Notes: generated by a model not told the origin, from the letters alone. Shown: positions 30,571-40,099, counted from the stretch's first letter. The stretch is 64,000 nt of DNA from Clostridium polynesiense (GCF_000820705.1 NZ_CCXI01000012.1:1-64000); one strand, 5' to 3'. Translations and numbers: made by a program.

Positions 30571-31122
30571 ATGAATAAATTTAAGAATCGAAAAAAGTTT
30601 TTTGTTTTACTTTTTCTATTTAATATGTTATGTAGCAGTACAACAGTTTTTGCCTATCCTAACTTGCCAACCATGGATAATTCTTGGGGTTTTACATTTA
30701 AACCATTACAAGTTACCACTAGATATTAGAAATATGGACCTATGGATTGGTCCAATGCAGTAAGTCATGCTAAAGGAGAATTAACATCAAGTCCTGCAAA
30801 TGTATCGATTAATGTTTCAGATAGCAATTATTATAACGATTGTAAAATAAGACTAAGTTCTAATTATTGGTCTGATGTATCATGGGTTGGAAATACAAGA
30901 AAAGAATCAAGTAATGTATATGAAATTTATTTGAATTCATCAAAGGTTTCTACAGAGGACTTAAAAAAGTCTACAGCAACTCATGAAATATGTCATGCTT
31001 TTGGATTGAATGATTGTGAAGACTCTGCCTATATAATGTATGGATATGATACTTACACACCATTGTCAATTACAAATTATGAAAACAATTTATTTATCGG
31101 TAGATACGGAGCATATAATTAA
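30571..31122 (+). pseudogene. Secreted matrixin-like metalloprotease, interrupted by in-frame TAG
   Basis: One frame runs from ATG 30571 (after GTGGGG) to TAA 31120-31122 but contains TAG at 30727-30729 (codon 53). Before the stop lies a signal peptide ending near VFAYP. After it lies a metzincin zinc site, THEICHAFGLND (HExxHxxGxxD type), with a Met-turn-like YIMYGY. Without the stop the protein would have 183 residues. It could be a recent nonsense mutation or a sequencing error. A restart at ATG 30742 would give a 126-residue catalytic part without a signal peptide. The putative lipoprotein gene follows closely. Confidence 0.75.
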
Positions 31123-31148
31123 AATTTGCATTTAAAGGAGTGATAAAT

Positions 31149-31697
31149 ATGAATAAAAAAATATTTTTGTCAATAGCAGTTATAGGATTACTTATATCAT
31201 GCTTAATTGGATTTTCAATATATAATAATCCTAATAATGACACAAAGAAAACTGCTACAAAGGCGTCTATTTTAAAAATAAAAAACTTGCAAGAATTAAA
31301 GAATTCAAGTGATTTAATTGCTGAAATAACAGTAACAGATAAGCAAGAAAAAAGAGATTATAAAGAAATTCAAGTTGATGTAATAACAGTAAAAATTAAT
31401 GAAATAATTAAAGGAAAGACCGATTTAAAAGAATTAAAAATACTTCAAGATTCTAGTGCAGACACTATTATACAAAATGGACAAAACCTATTAATATTCT
31501 TAAAAAAAGGTATTGATAATCCAGATTGTTATGTTCCTGTAGGTGGAGGGCAAGGAATATATATCATAGAAAACACTAATAGTAACTTAAAATCTAGCAA
31601 CAGTATTACTACATTAAAACCACAGTCATTGGAAAATAAAGAAATTTTAAAAGATTTAACTGGCAATTACAATGATATAAAACAAACCCTAAAATAG
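31149..31697 (+). CDS. Putative lipoprotein of unknown function
   Basis: A protein of 182 residues with a hydrophobic N terminus and a possible lipobox LISC at about residues 16-19 (a plain membrane anchor is the alternative). The body is a single beta-rich extracellular domain with VKINEIIKGKTDLKELKILQ and NLLIFLKKG. AAAGGAG precedes ATG 31149. It lies 26 bp after the broken metalloprotease, so the two probably formed one operon. No function is recognised. Confidence 0.7.
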   Translation: MNKKIFLSIAVIGLLISCLIGFSIYNNPNNDTKKTATKASILKIKNLQELKNSSDLIAEITVTDKQEKRDYKEIQVDVITVKINEIIKGKTDLKELKILQDSSADTIIQNGQNLLIFLKKGIDNPDCYVPVGGGQGIYIIENTNSNLKSSNSITTLKPQSLENKEILKDLTGNYNDIKQTLK

Positions 31698-31803
31698 AAA
31701 AATTACTGCATCTTTAAAATTGAGTCTGTGAAGAAAAGTCTGTAAATTATAAATGAGCACACAGCTTTCTATGATAAAATCAAATCATAGGAGGCTGTTT
31801 TTT

Positions 31804-33030
31804 ATGGCAAGAAGAAAAAGAGAACCAATTAGTGAAGGAAAACAAAATATCATTGCAAAACTACTTCAAGAGTATGACATCCAATCGGCTGAAGATATTC
31901 AGGATGCCCTAAAGGATATGCTAGGTGGTACCATTCAAAAAATGCTTGAAGCAGAGATGGACGAGCATCTTGGGTATGAACCTTATGAAAGAACAGATAG
32001 CATAAATGCTCGTAATGGAAGGAAAGCTAAAACCATCAGAAGCAAGTATGGTGAGACGGTTATTGATGTTCCTCAGGATCGTAAAAGCTCCTTTGAGCCA
32101 AAAGTCGTAAGAAAGCATCAAAAGGATATTTCAAACATCGAAAACAAGGTAATTTCCATGTATGCCAAGGGCATGACCACCCGACAGATTTCTGAGCAGA
32201 CAGAAGATATATATGGCTTTGACGTGAGCGAAGGGATGGTCTCGGACATAACAGACAAGCTGCTTCCACAGATAGAGGAGTGGCAGAACCGACCACTTTC
32301 GTCTGTCTATCCAATAGTCTTTATAGATGCAGTGCACTTCTCTGTGAAGGATAACAATGTGATCCGTAAACTTGCTGCATATATTATCCTAGGCATAAAT
32401 GAAGATGGCATGAAACAAGTCCTGTCAATCAACATTGGGGAGAATGAAAGCAGCAAGTACTGGCTGAGTGTTCTTAATGAACTGAAGAATCGTGGTGTTG
32501 AGGACATACTCATACTGTGTGCCGATGGCCTTTCCGGAATAAAAGAGTCCATATCTGTAGATTTTCCAAAAACGGAGTACCAGAGATGCATAGTACACCA
32601 GGTAAGAAACACCCTTAAACACGTATCTGATAAGGACAAGAAGCTCTTTGCAGCAGATTTGAAATCAATATATCATGATCCTGATGAAAAGACCGGACAC
32701 GATATGATGGAGGCTGTTAGAGACAAGTGGGAAGACAGGTACCCCAATGCCATGAAAAGCTGGGATAGAAACTGGGATGTAATAACTCCTATTTTCAAGT
32801 TCTCTGCTGATGTCCGTAAGGTAATATATACAACCAACGCCATTGAAAGCTTAAACAGTACATATCGACGTCTCAATCGCCAGAGAAGTGTATTCCCAAG
32901 CGATACAGCAATTCTTAAGGCTCTGTATCTTTCAACTTTTGAGGCTACAAAAAAATGGAACCTCCCAATAAGAAACTGGGGGAAAGTGTATGGAGAGATG
33001 TCAATCATGTACGAAGGAAGGCTTGGATAG
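31804..33030 (+). mobile_element. IS256-family transposase
   Basis: A mutator-type transposase of 408 residues, full length for the family. DDE residues are in FIDAVHFSVKD, LCADGLSG and TTNAIESLN, with the conserved CIVHQVRN. The first 50 residues (SEGKQNIIAKLLQEYDIQ) are also typical. ATG 31804 follows GGAGG. Clear terminal inverted repeats and a target duplication were not resolved: only GAGTCT (31722) and AGACTC (33075) face each other. G+C content and codon use differ from the neighbours. Confidence 0.93.
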
Positions 33031-33087
33031 AACAAGTTTATAATGGAAAATAACACCCTCGATTTAATTCAATTAGACTCCACCACT

Positions 33088-33123
33088 AAAAACCTCGATA
33101 ACATCTAAGTTATCGAGGTTTTT
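33088..33123. terminator. Bidirectional terminator between the IS and the PRD regulator locus
   Basis: A perfect 14-bp stem (33088-33101 with 33110-33123) with five A on one side and five T on the other. It can end the IS transcript on the plus strand and the EIIA/regulator transcript on the minus strand. Confidence 0.88.
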
Positions 33124-33142
33124 ATATTTGGAAACATTTAAT

Positions 33143-33505
33143 TTATCTCTTAAAATGATCAATAAACTCCAAATGTGTATTAGAAGATATAAGCAATTTA
33201 ACCTTCTCAGGATTATCTAAGCATTTTACTATACCGTCATAAAGCTCCATAAATTTTTTCCGATCCTTTTGATTAACCGCTATCATAAGGACAATATGGA
33301 TAGTGTGTTTATCCCATTTTATTCCCTTTTTGCTTATTAGAACAGAAAACATCGTTTTTTTAGCATTTAATTCTATAGCATGAGGAATTGCAAAGGTATT
33401 TAAAAAACAAGTAGATGACAAGTCTTCACGCTTAAGGACAGACTCTATAAATCCTTCCTCTGCCAATCCAAAATCTATCATTTTTTGACCTAAAAATTTA
33501 ATCAC
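33143..33505 (-). CDS. PTS EIIA domain (fructose/mannitol type), detached C terminus of the PRD regulator
   Basis: A protein of 120 residues homologous to PTS_EIIA_2 with the phosphorylatable His in FAIPHAIEL. In LicR/MtlR-type regulators this domain is the C terminus of one roughly 640-residue protein. Here it begins with GTG overlapping the upstream TGA (GTGA, 33502-33505) in the -1 frame, with no good ribosome site, so it depends on translational coupling or frameshifting, or the gene has been split by mutation. It probably senses PTS flux for the adjacent regulator. Confidence 0.8.
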   Translation of the reverse strand: MIKFLGQKMIDFGLAEEGFIESVLKREDLSSTCFLNTFAIPHAIELNAKKTMFSVLISKKGIKWDKHTIHIVLMIAVNQKDRKKFMELYDGIVKCLDNPEKVKLLISSNTHLEFIDHFKR

Positions 33506-35031
33506 TTCAGTTTTTGTTTTAAAGTTATCCTGCTTAAAAAAAGATTTTCATTAAATAGTGATGAAAGTAAAGCATTATATCGCTTTACTTGCTGATTTTT
33601 TAAGCAGGTATGAATAGCTTTATCTATCATAATATGATCATTATGACTATAAAAAGGTGAAATACACAGCGTTTTTAAGCCAACAATATTTAAGGGGGCA
33701 GTGGTGATAAGCAAATCTGCATTTACTGCTGAAATTTTTTGTTTGTCTTCAATATCTATAACTGAAATATCAATTAGTTCGGAAAAGTTTTCCTCAAGCT
33801 TTCTTTTGATGTTAGCTGCAATATGGCGATATTCATGACATAAAAGTATAACATGTATTTTATTATTTTTTGGCATGGCGTTTTCTATTAAATAGCCAAT
33901 ATGTACACTTATATAACCAATTTCAGAGTCGGGAATATTAATTTGGTATATTTCACCCAGCTTTTTTGCAATTTGTACAGAAACATCATGTATAAAGGGA
34001 CAACTCTTTTTTATGGTGTACAAAATATCATTATGTGAAGGGTTCTTGCTTTTTACACGCTTTATCATTGATTTTACATGAAGTGCAAAGCTATATAAGT
34101 AATCAGAATAATCTATATGAAGCATATAATATTCAAATACATCCATAAGTATCATATTAATCTGATGGAGAAATTCAGATGTTAGTATTTCAGATGGAAG
34201 AGATACTTCTGAACCTTCTTGTATAGGCTTTATTTGGCCCATTAAAATTATTGCCATATATGCGATATCTATTTTAGTTGGCATAATACAGAGATGAGCT
34301 GAATATTGCTGGCATATTTCTTTTGCAATTTTGAACTCAACGGAGGATTCGTATACATCTTCGTAAGATGCCTCTGTTACATAATAGTTTGCTTTCATAC
34401 GGTACAGGGCAATAGTGAGGTTAACTATTAAATTTTCAGAATATGTATCTGCTATATAATAATTATATTTATTGATTGAATTTATAATAATAGATTTAAT
34501 TTTATCTATATTTATATTAGGAAAATAATCATTAAGTGTCTCAAGCTTATTAAACGTAGGACTGCTTTCTTCTAAAATAAGATAGCTTATAAATCGGCGT
34601 TTATTAAGTTCATTTCCTTGTATTTTAATATGCATTTTTTTTCGTAATATGTTAAGCTGATATTTTTTAAGTACTGCATCAAAAGAATGCAGTGCTTTTT
34701 CTAAATAACTGGTACTTATATAAAGTGAATCAGCAAGTTCATCAATGTGCAGAGGAGTATCAGAAAAAAGAAGCTTATGTAAAATTAAATGCTCTAAACT
34801 CTGCATAGGTGATAATTCATTGCTGCACAGTTTAAAGTTAGTTGTGTCAATGTAATAACCTTTATTAGAAGAGTGTATTAATAATAATTGCTTGTTTATT
34901 TCTGAAATTTCAGATTGTATAGTACGAACAGAAACATTAAGTAAAAGGCTTAATGTTTTTCCTGTAATATAGGAATCAGCATTTGCAATAGCAGTGATGA
35001 TTTTTATTTGCCGTTCACTAAAACCATTCAT
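33502..35031 (-). CDS. PRD-containing transcriptional activator (LicR-like)
   Basis: A protein of 509 residues. It has an N-terminal HTH (SERQIKIITAIANADSYITG), a second HTH, two PRD domains (about 170-390), and an EIIB-like domain with Cys in HVILLCHEYRH. The EIIA domain expected next is encoded by the overlapping ORF at 33143-33505. Activators of this class are controlled by HPr and EII phosphorylation and switch on beta-glucoside PTS operons. ATG at 35031 is chosen (GGAGG 8 nt upstream); an upstream in-frame start at 35061 would precede that site. It is divergent from the cellobiose-type operon it probably controls. Confidence 0.85.
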   Translation of the reverse strand: MNGFSERQIKIITAIANADSYITGKTLSLLLNVSVRTIQSEISEINKQLLLIHSSNKGYYIDTTNFKLCSNELSPMQSLEHLILHKLLFSDTPLHIDELADSLYISTSYLEKALHSFDAVLKKYQLNILRKKMHIKIQGNELNKRRFISYLILEESSPTFNKLETLNDYFPNINIDKIKSIIINSINKYNYYIADTYSENLIVNLTIALYRMKANYYVTEASYEDVYESSVEFKIAKEICQQYSAHLCIMPTKIDIAYMAIILMGQIKPIQEGSEVSLPSEILTSEFLHQINMILMDVFEYYMLHIDYSDYLYSFALHVKSMIKRVKSKNPSHNDILYTIKKSCPFIHDVSVQIAKKLGEIYQINIPDSEIGYISVHIGYLIENAMPKNNKIHVILLCHEYRHIAANIKRKLEENFSELIDISVIDIEDKQKISAVNADLLITTAPLNIVGLKTLCISPFYSHNDHIMIDKAIHTCLKNQQVKRYNALLSSLFNENLFLSRITLKQKLK

Positions 35032-35386
35032 ATCTCGAACCTCCAATAATGATGAGAGCAATTTAGCTTCACTTTTTATAACAATATTATGGTGTAGAAG
35101 TAGACTTTGAAATTAGAACGTTTTCTATAAAGTTTAAAAGATTCCATAATGTATATATCATATCTTAAATTTAGTTTATTTTATTTGATTTTGTTCAATA
35201 TATATAGTGCAGTCAATAAATGATATTACAGTATTATTTTAAGTAATCAGATTTTTATGTCAATAGGGTAAGTCATAAGAAGATGCCTTTAAATTTTTAT
35301 ATTATTGCGGCGTACCACGCAAAAGTAAGTTTGTTTAAAAATATTATTGAATATATACTTACCTTATCAAAAGGAGTGAACTACTG
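35032..35386. other. Divergent promoter region of the beta-glucoside PTS locus
   Basis: 355 bp, very A/T-rich, with no gene. It contains one conspicuous GC-rich imperfect palindrome at 35305-35322, given separately. TATATT (35298-35303) is a possible -10 for the PTS operon without a good -35, as expected for an activator-dependent promoter. Confidence 0.45.
35305..35322. promoter_or_regulatory. Candidate operator of the LicR-like activator
   Basis: TTGCG-N2-GTAC-N2-CGCAA, an 18-bp dyad centred on GTAC, 65 bp before the EIIA gene. It is the only GC-rich dyad in an otherwise A/T-rich divergent region. Assignment to the adjacent regulator is inference. Confidence 0.4.
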
Positions 35387-35701
35387 ATGAACAAAGAAGA
35401 AATCCAAAATATATCATTTCAATTAATTAGTTATGCCGGAGATGCCTTTTCCTGCTTTATGAAAGCGGTTGCTAAAGCTAAGGAAGGAAAATATGAAGAG
35501 GCAGATGAACTGTTAAGATCCGGTGATGAGCAATTAGTGAAAGCACATAAAGCTCAAACGGATCTTTTAGTAGCAGAAGCACAGGGAAGTAATTTAGAAT
35601 TTAGTGTTCTTTTAATACATGCACAGGATCATCTAATGACAACTATTATGTACGAGAGAATTGCAAAGGAATTTATATCTTTATACAAAGAAAGGAGGTA
35701 A
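35387..35701 (+). CDS. celC: PTS lactose/cellobiose-family EIIA component
   Basis: A helical EIIA of 104 residues of the Lac family: FQLISYAGDAFSCFMKAVAKA and the active His in LLIHAQDHLMT. It receives phosphate from HPr and passes it to EIIB (38415-38714). AAAGGAG precedes the ATG. It is the first gene of the operon EIIA-glucosidase-EIIC-EIIB. The sugar is probably cellobiose or another beta-glucoside, given the GH1 enzyme and LicR-like regulator. Confidence 0.9.
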   Translation: MNKEEIQNISFQLISYAGDAFSCFMKAVAKAKEGKYEEADELLRSGDEQLVKAHKAQTDLLVAEAQGSNLEFSVLLIHAQDHLMTTIMYERIAKEFISLYKERR

Positions 35702-35705
35702 CAAA

Positions 35706-37115
35706 GTGGCAAAGTTTTTGTGGGGTAGTGCAACAGCTGCTTACCAATGTGAAGGTGGGTGGAAAGAAGGCGGCAAAGGGATGTCAAATTGGGAGACCTT
35801 CTGTCACAGCGAAAAAAATGTAGTTAATCCCGTAACCGGTGACGTGGCAAGTGATCATTATCATAGATATGAAGAAGATATCCGCATGCTGTCAGAAGGG
35901 GGACAAAATGCATATAGATTTTCAATAGCATGGACACGTATTATTCCAAAGGGTGTAGGGGAAAGAAGCCGGGAAGGTATTGAATTTTACCATAGAATAT
36001 TGGATACATGTAAAAAGTACAAGGTAGAACCCCTAGTAACTTTATATCATTATGATTTACCTCAGGGTCTGTTTGAAAAAGGCGGCTGGGAAAATCGTGA
36101 TACAGTACAAGCTTACATAGAATATGCAAAAGTATGTTTTGAGGAATTTGGAGATAAAGTAAAGCTTTGGGCTACTGTTAATGAGCCAAATTATGAAACC
36201 ATCTGCTGCTATGGCAGAGGGAATTATCCGCCTAATGTACAGGACTTAAGCAGAAGATGGAAAGCAATGTACCATTTGCTCCTTGCCAGTGCAGGTGCTG
36301 TTAGTGCTTATAAAGATATGAAGGGAAAAGGTCAAATTGGAATTGTAAGTGATAGTTATTCTATAGAAGCTTTAAAGGATACACCGGAATATAAAGAAGC
36401 AATTTATATGGCGGATTTATTTTATAACCGCTGTGTTAATGAAGTTAGTGTAAACGGTGTCTATTCTCAAGGGTTTATTGATAAATTAAAAAGCGATGGA
36501 TTTGACCTGTCTTACATGCTTGAAGAAGATAAGGAAACTTTCATAAAGGGTAAGGTAGACTATCTGGGAATTAATGCTTATGACAGAACCTTAGTAAAGC
36601 CTTACAGTGGCGGAGAAACTGTTATGACAGCAAATAACACCGGGGATGGCAAAACAAAGAACGAAACAATTATAAAAGGTTGGTTTGCTTTAGATGAAGA
36701 TCCTTATACAGAAAAAAATGCATGGGGATGTGAGCTTTATCCAAAGGCTGTATATAATTTATTAATGCAATTAAAGGAGATTTACCCCCATACTCCAATC
36801 ATTATCACTGAGAATGGTCTTGGTTATTACGACAAACTAGAGGATGGATGTGTACATGATGAATATCGTGTTGAATTCTTAAAGAGTTATCTGGAATGGA
36901 TTAAAAAAGCCATAGATGATGGATGCGATGTAAGAGGTTATTTTGTATGGTCTACCATGGACCTTTACAGTTGGATTAATGGTTATAAAAAACGTTATGG
37001 GTTAGTTTATGTGGACTATGATAATGATAATAATAGAATCCCTAAAGATAGTTATTATTGGTATAAACAATATATTTTAAGTGAAGGAGAAAAGTTCAAT
37101 GCAAAGATTCAGTAA
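35706..37115 (+). CDS. 6-phospho-beta-glucosidase (GH1)
   Basis: A GH1 enzyme of 469 residues. N-terminal FLWGSATAAYQCEGG, acid/base Glu160 in TVNEPN, nucleophile Glu369 in ITENGLG, and WSTMDLYSWINGYKKRYGL, whose Ser, Lys and Tyr form the 6-phosphate pocket of phospho-glycosidases. It splits the phosphorylated disaccharide made by the PTS. The GTG at 35706 is chosen, 7 nt after AAAGGAGG. The 3' end overlaps EIIC by 17 bp. A 6-phospho-beta-galactosidase role is less likely but possible. Confidence 0.93.
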   Translation: MAKFLWGSATAAYQCEGGWKEGGKGMSNWETFCHSEKNVVNPVTGDVASDHYHRYEEDIRMLSEGGQNAYRFSIAWTRIIPKGVGERSREGIEFYHRILDTCKKYKVEPLVTLYHYDLPQGLFEKGGWENRDTVQAYIEYAKVCFEEFGDKVKLWATVNEPNYETICCYGRGNYPPNVQDLSRRWKAMYHLLLASAGAVSAYKDMKGKGQIGIVSDSYSIEALKDTPEYKEAIYMADLFYNRCVNEVSVNGVYSQGFIDKLKSDGFDLSYMLEEDKETFIKGKVDYLGINAYDRTLVKPYSGGETVMTANNTGDGKTKNETIIKGWFALDEDPYTEKNAWGCELYPKAVYNLLMQLKEIYPHTPIIITENGLGYYDKLEDGCVHDEYRVEFLKSYLEWIKKAIDDGCDVRGYFVWSTMDLYSWINGYKKRYGLVYVDYDNDNNRIPKDSYYWYKQYILSEGEKFNAKIQ

Positions 37116-38397
37116 TTTTATTGAAAAAAAGATTGCCCCAACGGCAAATCGATTATCAAGACAAAAGTATTTACAAGCACTTCAAAACACATTTTTAGCG
37201 CTTGTTCCATTATTTACACTAGGAAGTTTTTCCCTTGTAATTACTTCTCCTCCAATGGATTATACAACCATGGAGGCAGGGGTTCTTCGTTCTATAATGC
37301 AAGGATGGCAGATGATAGCAGACGCACTAGGTCCTATTCTTAATTATGTATTCTTAGTAACTATGCCGCTTATGTCTTTATATGTAGCAATAGGAATAGG
37401 GTACTTCTTGGCTAAGCATTACAAAATGCAAACTATTATTCCTATATTTATAACAGCAGCTTCTTTTGTTATTTCTGCTAGTATGAGTGCAGAGGGTAAT
37501 TTATCCTTTACATATTTTGAAGCAACAGGCTTATTTACAGCAATTTTAGTATCTATTACAACATTTGAATTTTATCGTTTATTAGTTGAGAAAAAGGTTG
37601 GACGTATTGAACTGGGAGGTAGTGGAGTTCCACCTGCTCTTTCTGATTCAATTGGTAACTTAGTACCTGTATTAATTGTACTGATCACAGTAGCAACCTT
37701 AAATAATGTTATTTTTAGATTGACAGGAAATGGACTTCCTGCACTTATGACACTTATCATGTCTCCAATAGTAGCTGTTGTGGATAATGTATGGGGTGTA
37801 ATAATCCTTGCTGTAGTGGTAATGCTTTTCTGGTGGTTTGGAATTCATGATTCAGTTATTACAAGTGCATTAGACCCATTCTTCTATAGTAACCTAGGAG
37901 CAAATGCAACAGCTTTTGCCGCAGGTACAGCAGCAGCTTCACTGCCTTTTATAGTAACAACACCATTTTGGTGGAACTTTATGGCCATTGGAGGAAGTGG
38001 AGCAACACTTGGATTAGCATTTTTAGCTTTAAGAAGTAAGTCAAAACAAATTAAAGCAATTGGTAAAATTAGCTTTATACCATCTTTATTCAATATTAAT
38101 GAGCCTTTGATTTTTGGATTACCACTTATGTATAATCCTATTATGATGATACCATTTATACTGGTAATGCCTTTAAATGGTTTAATTACTTACTTTGCAA
38201 TGAGCACAGGATTAGTTGCACGTACCTTTGCTTATGCAAGCTGGAATATGTTTAGCCCAATAGCAGCGCTTATTGATACTTTAGACATTAAAGCTTTACT
38301 ATTAGTTGTTGGTTTAATTATAATAGATATGATTATATATCTGCCTTTCTTTAAGGTTTATGAAAAACAAAAAATAAAAGAAGAATCAGAAAATTAA
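37099..38397 (+). CDS. celB: PTS lactose/cellobiose-family EIIC permease
   Basis: A polytopic permease of 432 residues of the PTS_EIIC lactose/cellobiose family, with the conserved FNINEPLIFGLPLMYNPIM and FWWFGIHDSVI. It imports the sugar with concomitant phosphorylation by EIIB. ATG 37099 has GGAG 9 nt upstream and lies inside the end of the glucosidase gene, implying coupled translation. Confidence 0.92.
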   Translation: MQRFSNFIEKKIAPTANRLSRQKYLQALQNTFLALVPLFTLGSFSLVITSPPMDYTTMEAGVLRSIMQGWQMIADALGPILNYVFLVTMPLMSLYVAIGIGYFLAKHYKMQTIIPIFITAASFVISASMSAEGNLSFTYFEATGLFTAILVSITTFEFYRLLVEKKVGRIELGGSGVPPALSDSIGNLVPVLIVLITVATLNNVIFRLTGNGLPALMTLIMSPIVAVVDNVWGVIILAVVVMLFWWFGIHDSVITSALDPFFYSNLGANATAFAAGTAAASLPFIVTTPFWWNFMAIGGSGATLGLAFLALRSKSKQIKAIGKISFIPSLFNINEPLIFGLPLMYNPIMMIPFILVMPLNGLITYFAMSTGLVARTFAYASWNMFSPIAALIDTLDIKALLLVVGLIIIDMIIYLPFFKVYEKQKIKEESEN

Positions 38398-38414
38398 TAG
38401 TAGGAGACGATAAT

Positions 38415-38714
38415 ATGAATATTTTATTAGTATGTAATGCTGGAATGAGCACAGGTATTATGAAAATGCGTTTAGAAGAAGAAGCCCAAAAACGCGGAAT
38501 TGATGCCACTGTATCCGCTGTGCCTCTTGTAGAAATTGATGAACATGTTGGTAATGCAGATGTTATTCTCCTTGGACCTCAGATTCGATTTGCAGCAGAT
38601 GATGTCAGTGAAAAAGCAGGAGATAAACTGACAATGGTTATTTCACCACAGGATTTTGGAATGATGAATGCTGTAAAAGTAATGGATGATATTTTAAATA
38701 AAATTCAGAAATAA
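38415..38714 (+). CDS. celA: PTS lactose/cellobiose-family EIIB component
   Basis: EIIB of 99 residues with the phospho-Cys7 loop LVCNAGMSTGIM and LGPQIRF, typical of cellobiose EIIB. It takes phosphate from the EIIA encoded at the start of the operon. It is the last gene of the operon and is followed by two hairpins. Confidence 0.93.
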   Translation: MNILLVCNAGMSTGIMKMRLEEEAQKRGIDATVSAVPLVEIDEHVGNADVILLGPQIRFAADDVSEKAGDKLTMVISPQDFGMMNAVKVMDDILNKIQK

Positions 38715-38723
38715 AGTTATATG

Positions 38724-38772
38724 CCTCTAAGATGAGTCCAATTTATGGATCTCTCTTAGGGGTGTTATTTTC
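38724..38772 (+). terminator. Terminator of the beta-glucoside PTS operon
   Basis: CCTCTAAGA pairs with TCTTAGGGG (one wobble), extended by an inner TCC/GGA stem, then TGTTATTTTC. Confidence 0.6.
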
Positions 38773-38800
38773 ATATTTAAGTTAGATAATATGCATTATA

Positions 38801-38834
38801 AAACAGAGAATTATATAGAGATTCTCTGTTTTTC
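38801..38834 (+). terminator. Second terminator after the beta-glucoside operon
   Basis: A perfect 11-bp stem (38801-38811 with 38821-38831) running into a T tract. Confidence 0.8.
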
Positions 38835-38976
38835 ATTGTACTTAATTATGAAAATAAACTTCATTATGTTTGTATATAATGGACAATGAAGTTTTATAAA
38901 GAGGATTGTAAAATTTGATTGTTAAAAAATTAAACTTTGCAAAAGATAAGAGTTCTAAGTGAAGGGAGATAATAAA

Positions 38977-39806
38977 TTGGAAATTAGACGTTATGCCGAA
39001 AAATAGCAGTAGTTACTGGAGCGGCAAATGGAATTGGAGCGGTACCTGAGGGGTTGCAGGCTGCCTGGGTTCTGGGTAAACGAGGACATGGAGTTGTGGT
39101 TTGTGAAAAAGAAAATACTGCAGGTGGTCAATACCGCTTAGCAAGCGTACCAACAATGAAACAAGACCTTTCTAAAACTATATTAACCTATTTGACATTA
39201 TGCAAAAAATATAATGTTAAAATAATTTATGGCGTTGAAGTTACAAAAGAAATATTGGATAAGGAAAACTATAATGAAATCATTATTGCTACCGGTTCCT
39301 TGCCAATTGTTCCTCCAATTGAAGGTATTAACGGAAAAAACGTTGTGCTGGCTAATCAAATATTATCTTTTGATAAAATTTTTGCTGATAAAAATATTCT
39401 GGTTTTAGGTGCAGGATTAGTTGGTGCAGAAACAGCTGAATTGTTAGCGGAATATAATAATTCAGTTACAATTGTAGATATGATAGATAAAGTAGCACCA
39501 ATTGCACCAGCCAGACCAAGAGGAAATCTTTTAGACCATTTAAAACAGCTTAATGTCAATATAATGTTAAATAGAAAGGTTTTGAAGATTAATGAAGATG
39601 TAATTGTATGTGAATATGAAGGAAAAGCTTTAGAATTGTCAGGATATGATGTTATTGTACTAGCCTTTGGTTCCAGATCAAATATTCAATTATATAATAC
39701 ATTTAACAGTGAATATAATAATGTGCATTTAATTGGTGATGCAGCTAAAGTAGGAGATGCAAAAAAGGCAATTTTTGAGGCCACTAAATTAGCATTAAAA
39801 TTATAG
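38977..39806 (+). pseudogene. Chimeric oxidoreductase remnant (SDR start fused to enoate-reductase C-terminal part)
   Basis: TTG 38977 has GAAGGGAG 8 nt upstream and starts an SDR-like N terminus. This meets TAG at 39004 but continues in the -1 frame as KIAVVTGAANGIGA, as if one A had been lost from the A run at 38999-39003. The frame then changes family within a few residues to AAWVLGKRGHGVVVCEKE and an NAD/FAD module (VLVLGAGLVGAETAELL, HLIGDAAKVGDAKKA) of the enoate/2,4-dienoyl-CoA reductase class. The whole flavin TIM barrel and Fe-S cysteines are absent. A deletion joining two glycine-rich Rossmann motifs explains the chimera. It is probably non-functional. Confidence 0.75.
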
Positions 39807-39919
39807 ATTGTAAACTAGTTTAATTAACAAAATATAAATGAATAAAAGAATAAAGTTATTAAATATTTTCAATAGTTAACGTAAAATATTATTATATTTC
39901 AAATTGTAATTTACCCTAG

Positions 39920-39953
39920 GAAGAGTAAGTACTTAACTGCTTACTCTTCTTTT
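39920..39953 (+). terminator. Terminator after the oxidoreductase remnant
   Basis: A perfect 10-bp stem (39920-39929 with 39940-39949) followed by TTTT. Confidence 0.8.
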
Positions 39954-40070
39954 GAAATAAAAAAGATTAAATAATATATTTAGATAAATTTAAAAATCAA
40001 GAAATAATGTTATTTTGGAAAATAGTAAATAAAAAAATTCGTATTGTTTTAAGAAATATAGAAAATTATG

Positions 40071-40099
40071 TTGACTATTGATAAAATATGACATAATAT
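40071..40099 (+). promoter_or_regulatory. Vegetative promoter of the LevR-like activator gene
   Basis: TTGACT (40071-40076), 17 bp, TAATAT (40094-40099). The leader to the TTG start is about 125 nt. Confidence 0.65.

Noticed and set aside
31722-33080. GAGTCT and AGACTC as terminal inverted repeats of the IS256-family element
   Set aside because: Only 6 bp match and no 8-9 bp target duplication flanks them; IS256-family ends are normally longer.
35110-35125. AGAACGTTTTCT as a cre site before the beta-glucoside PTS genes
   Set aside because: At least three mismatches to the cre consensus; too weak to claim.
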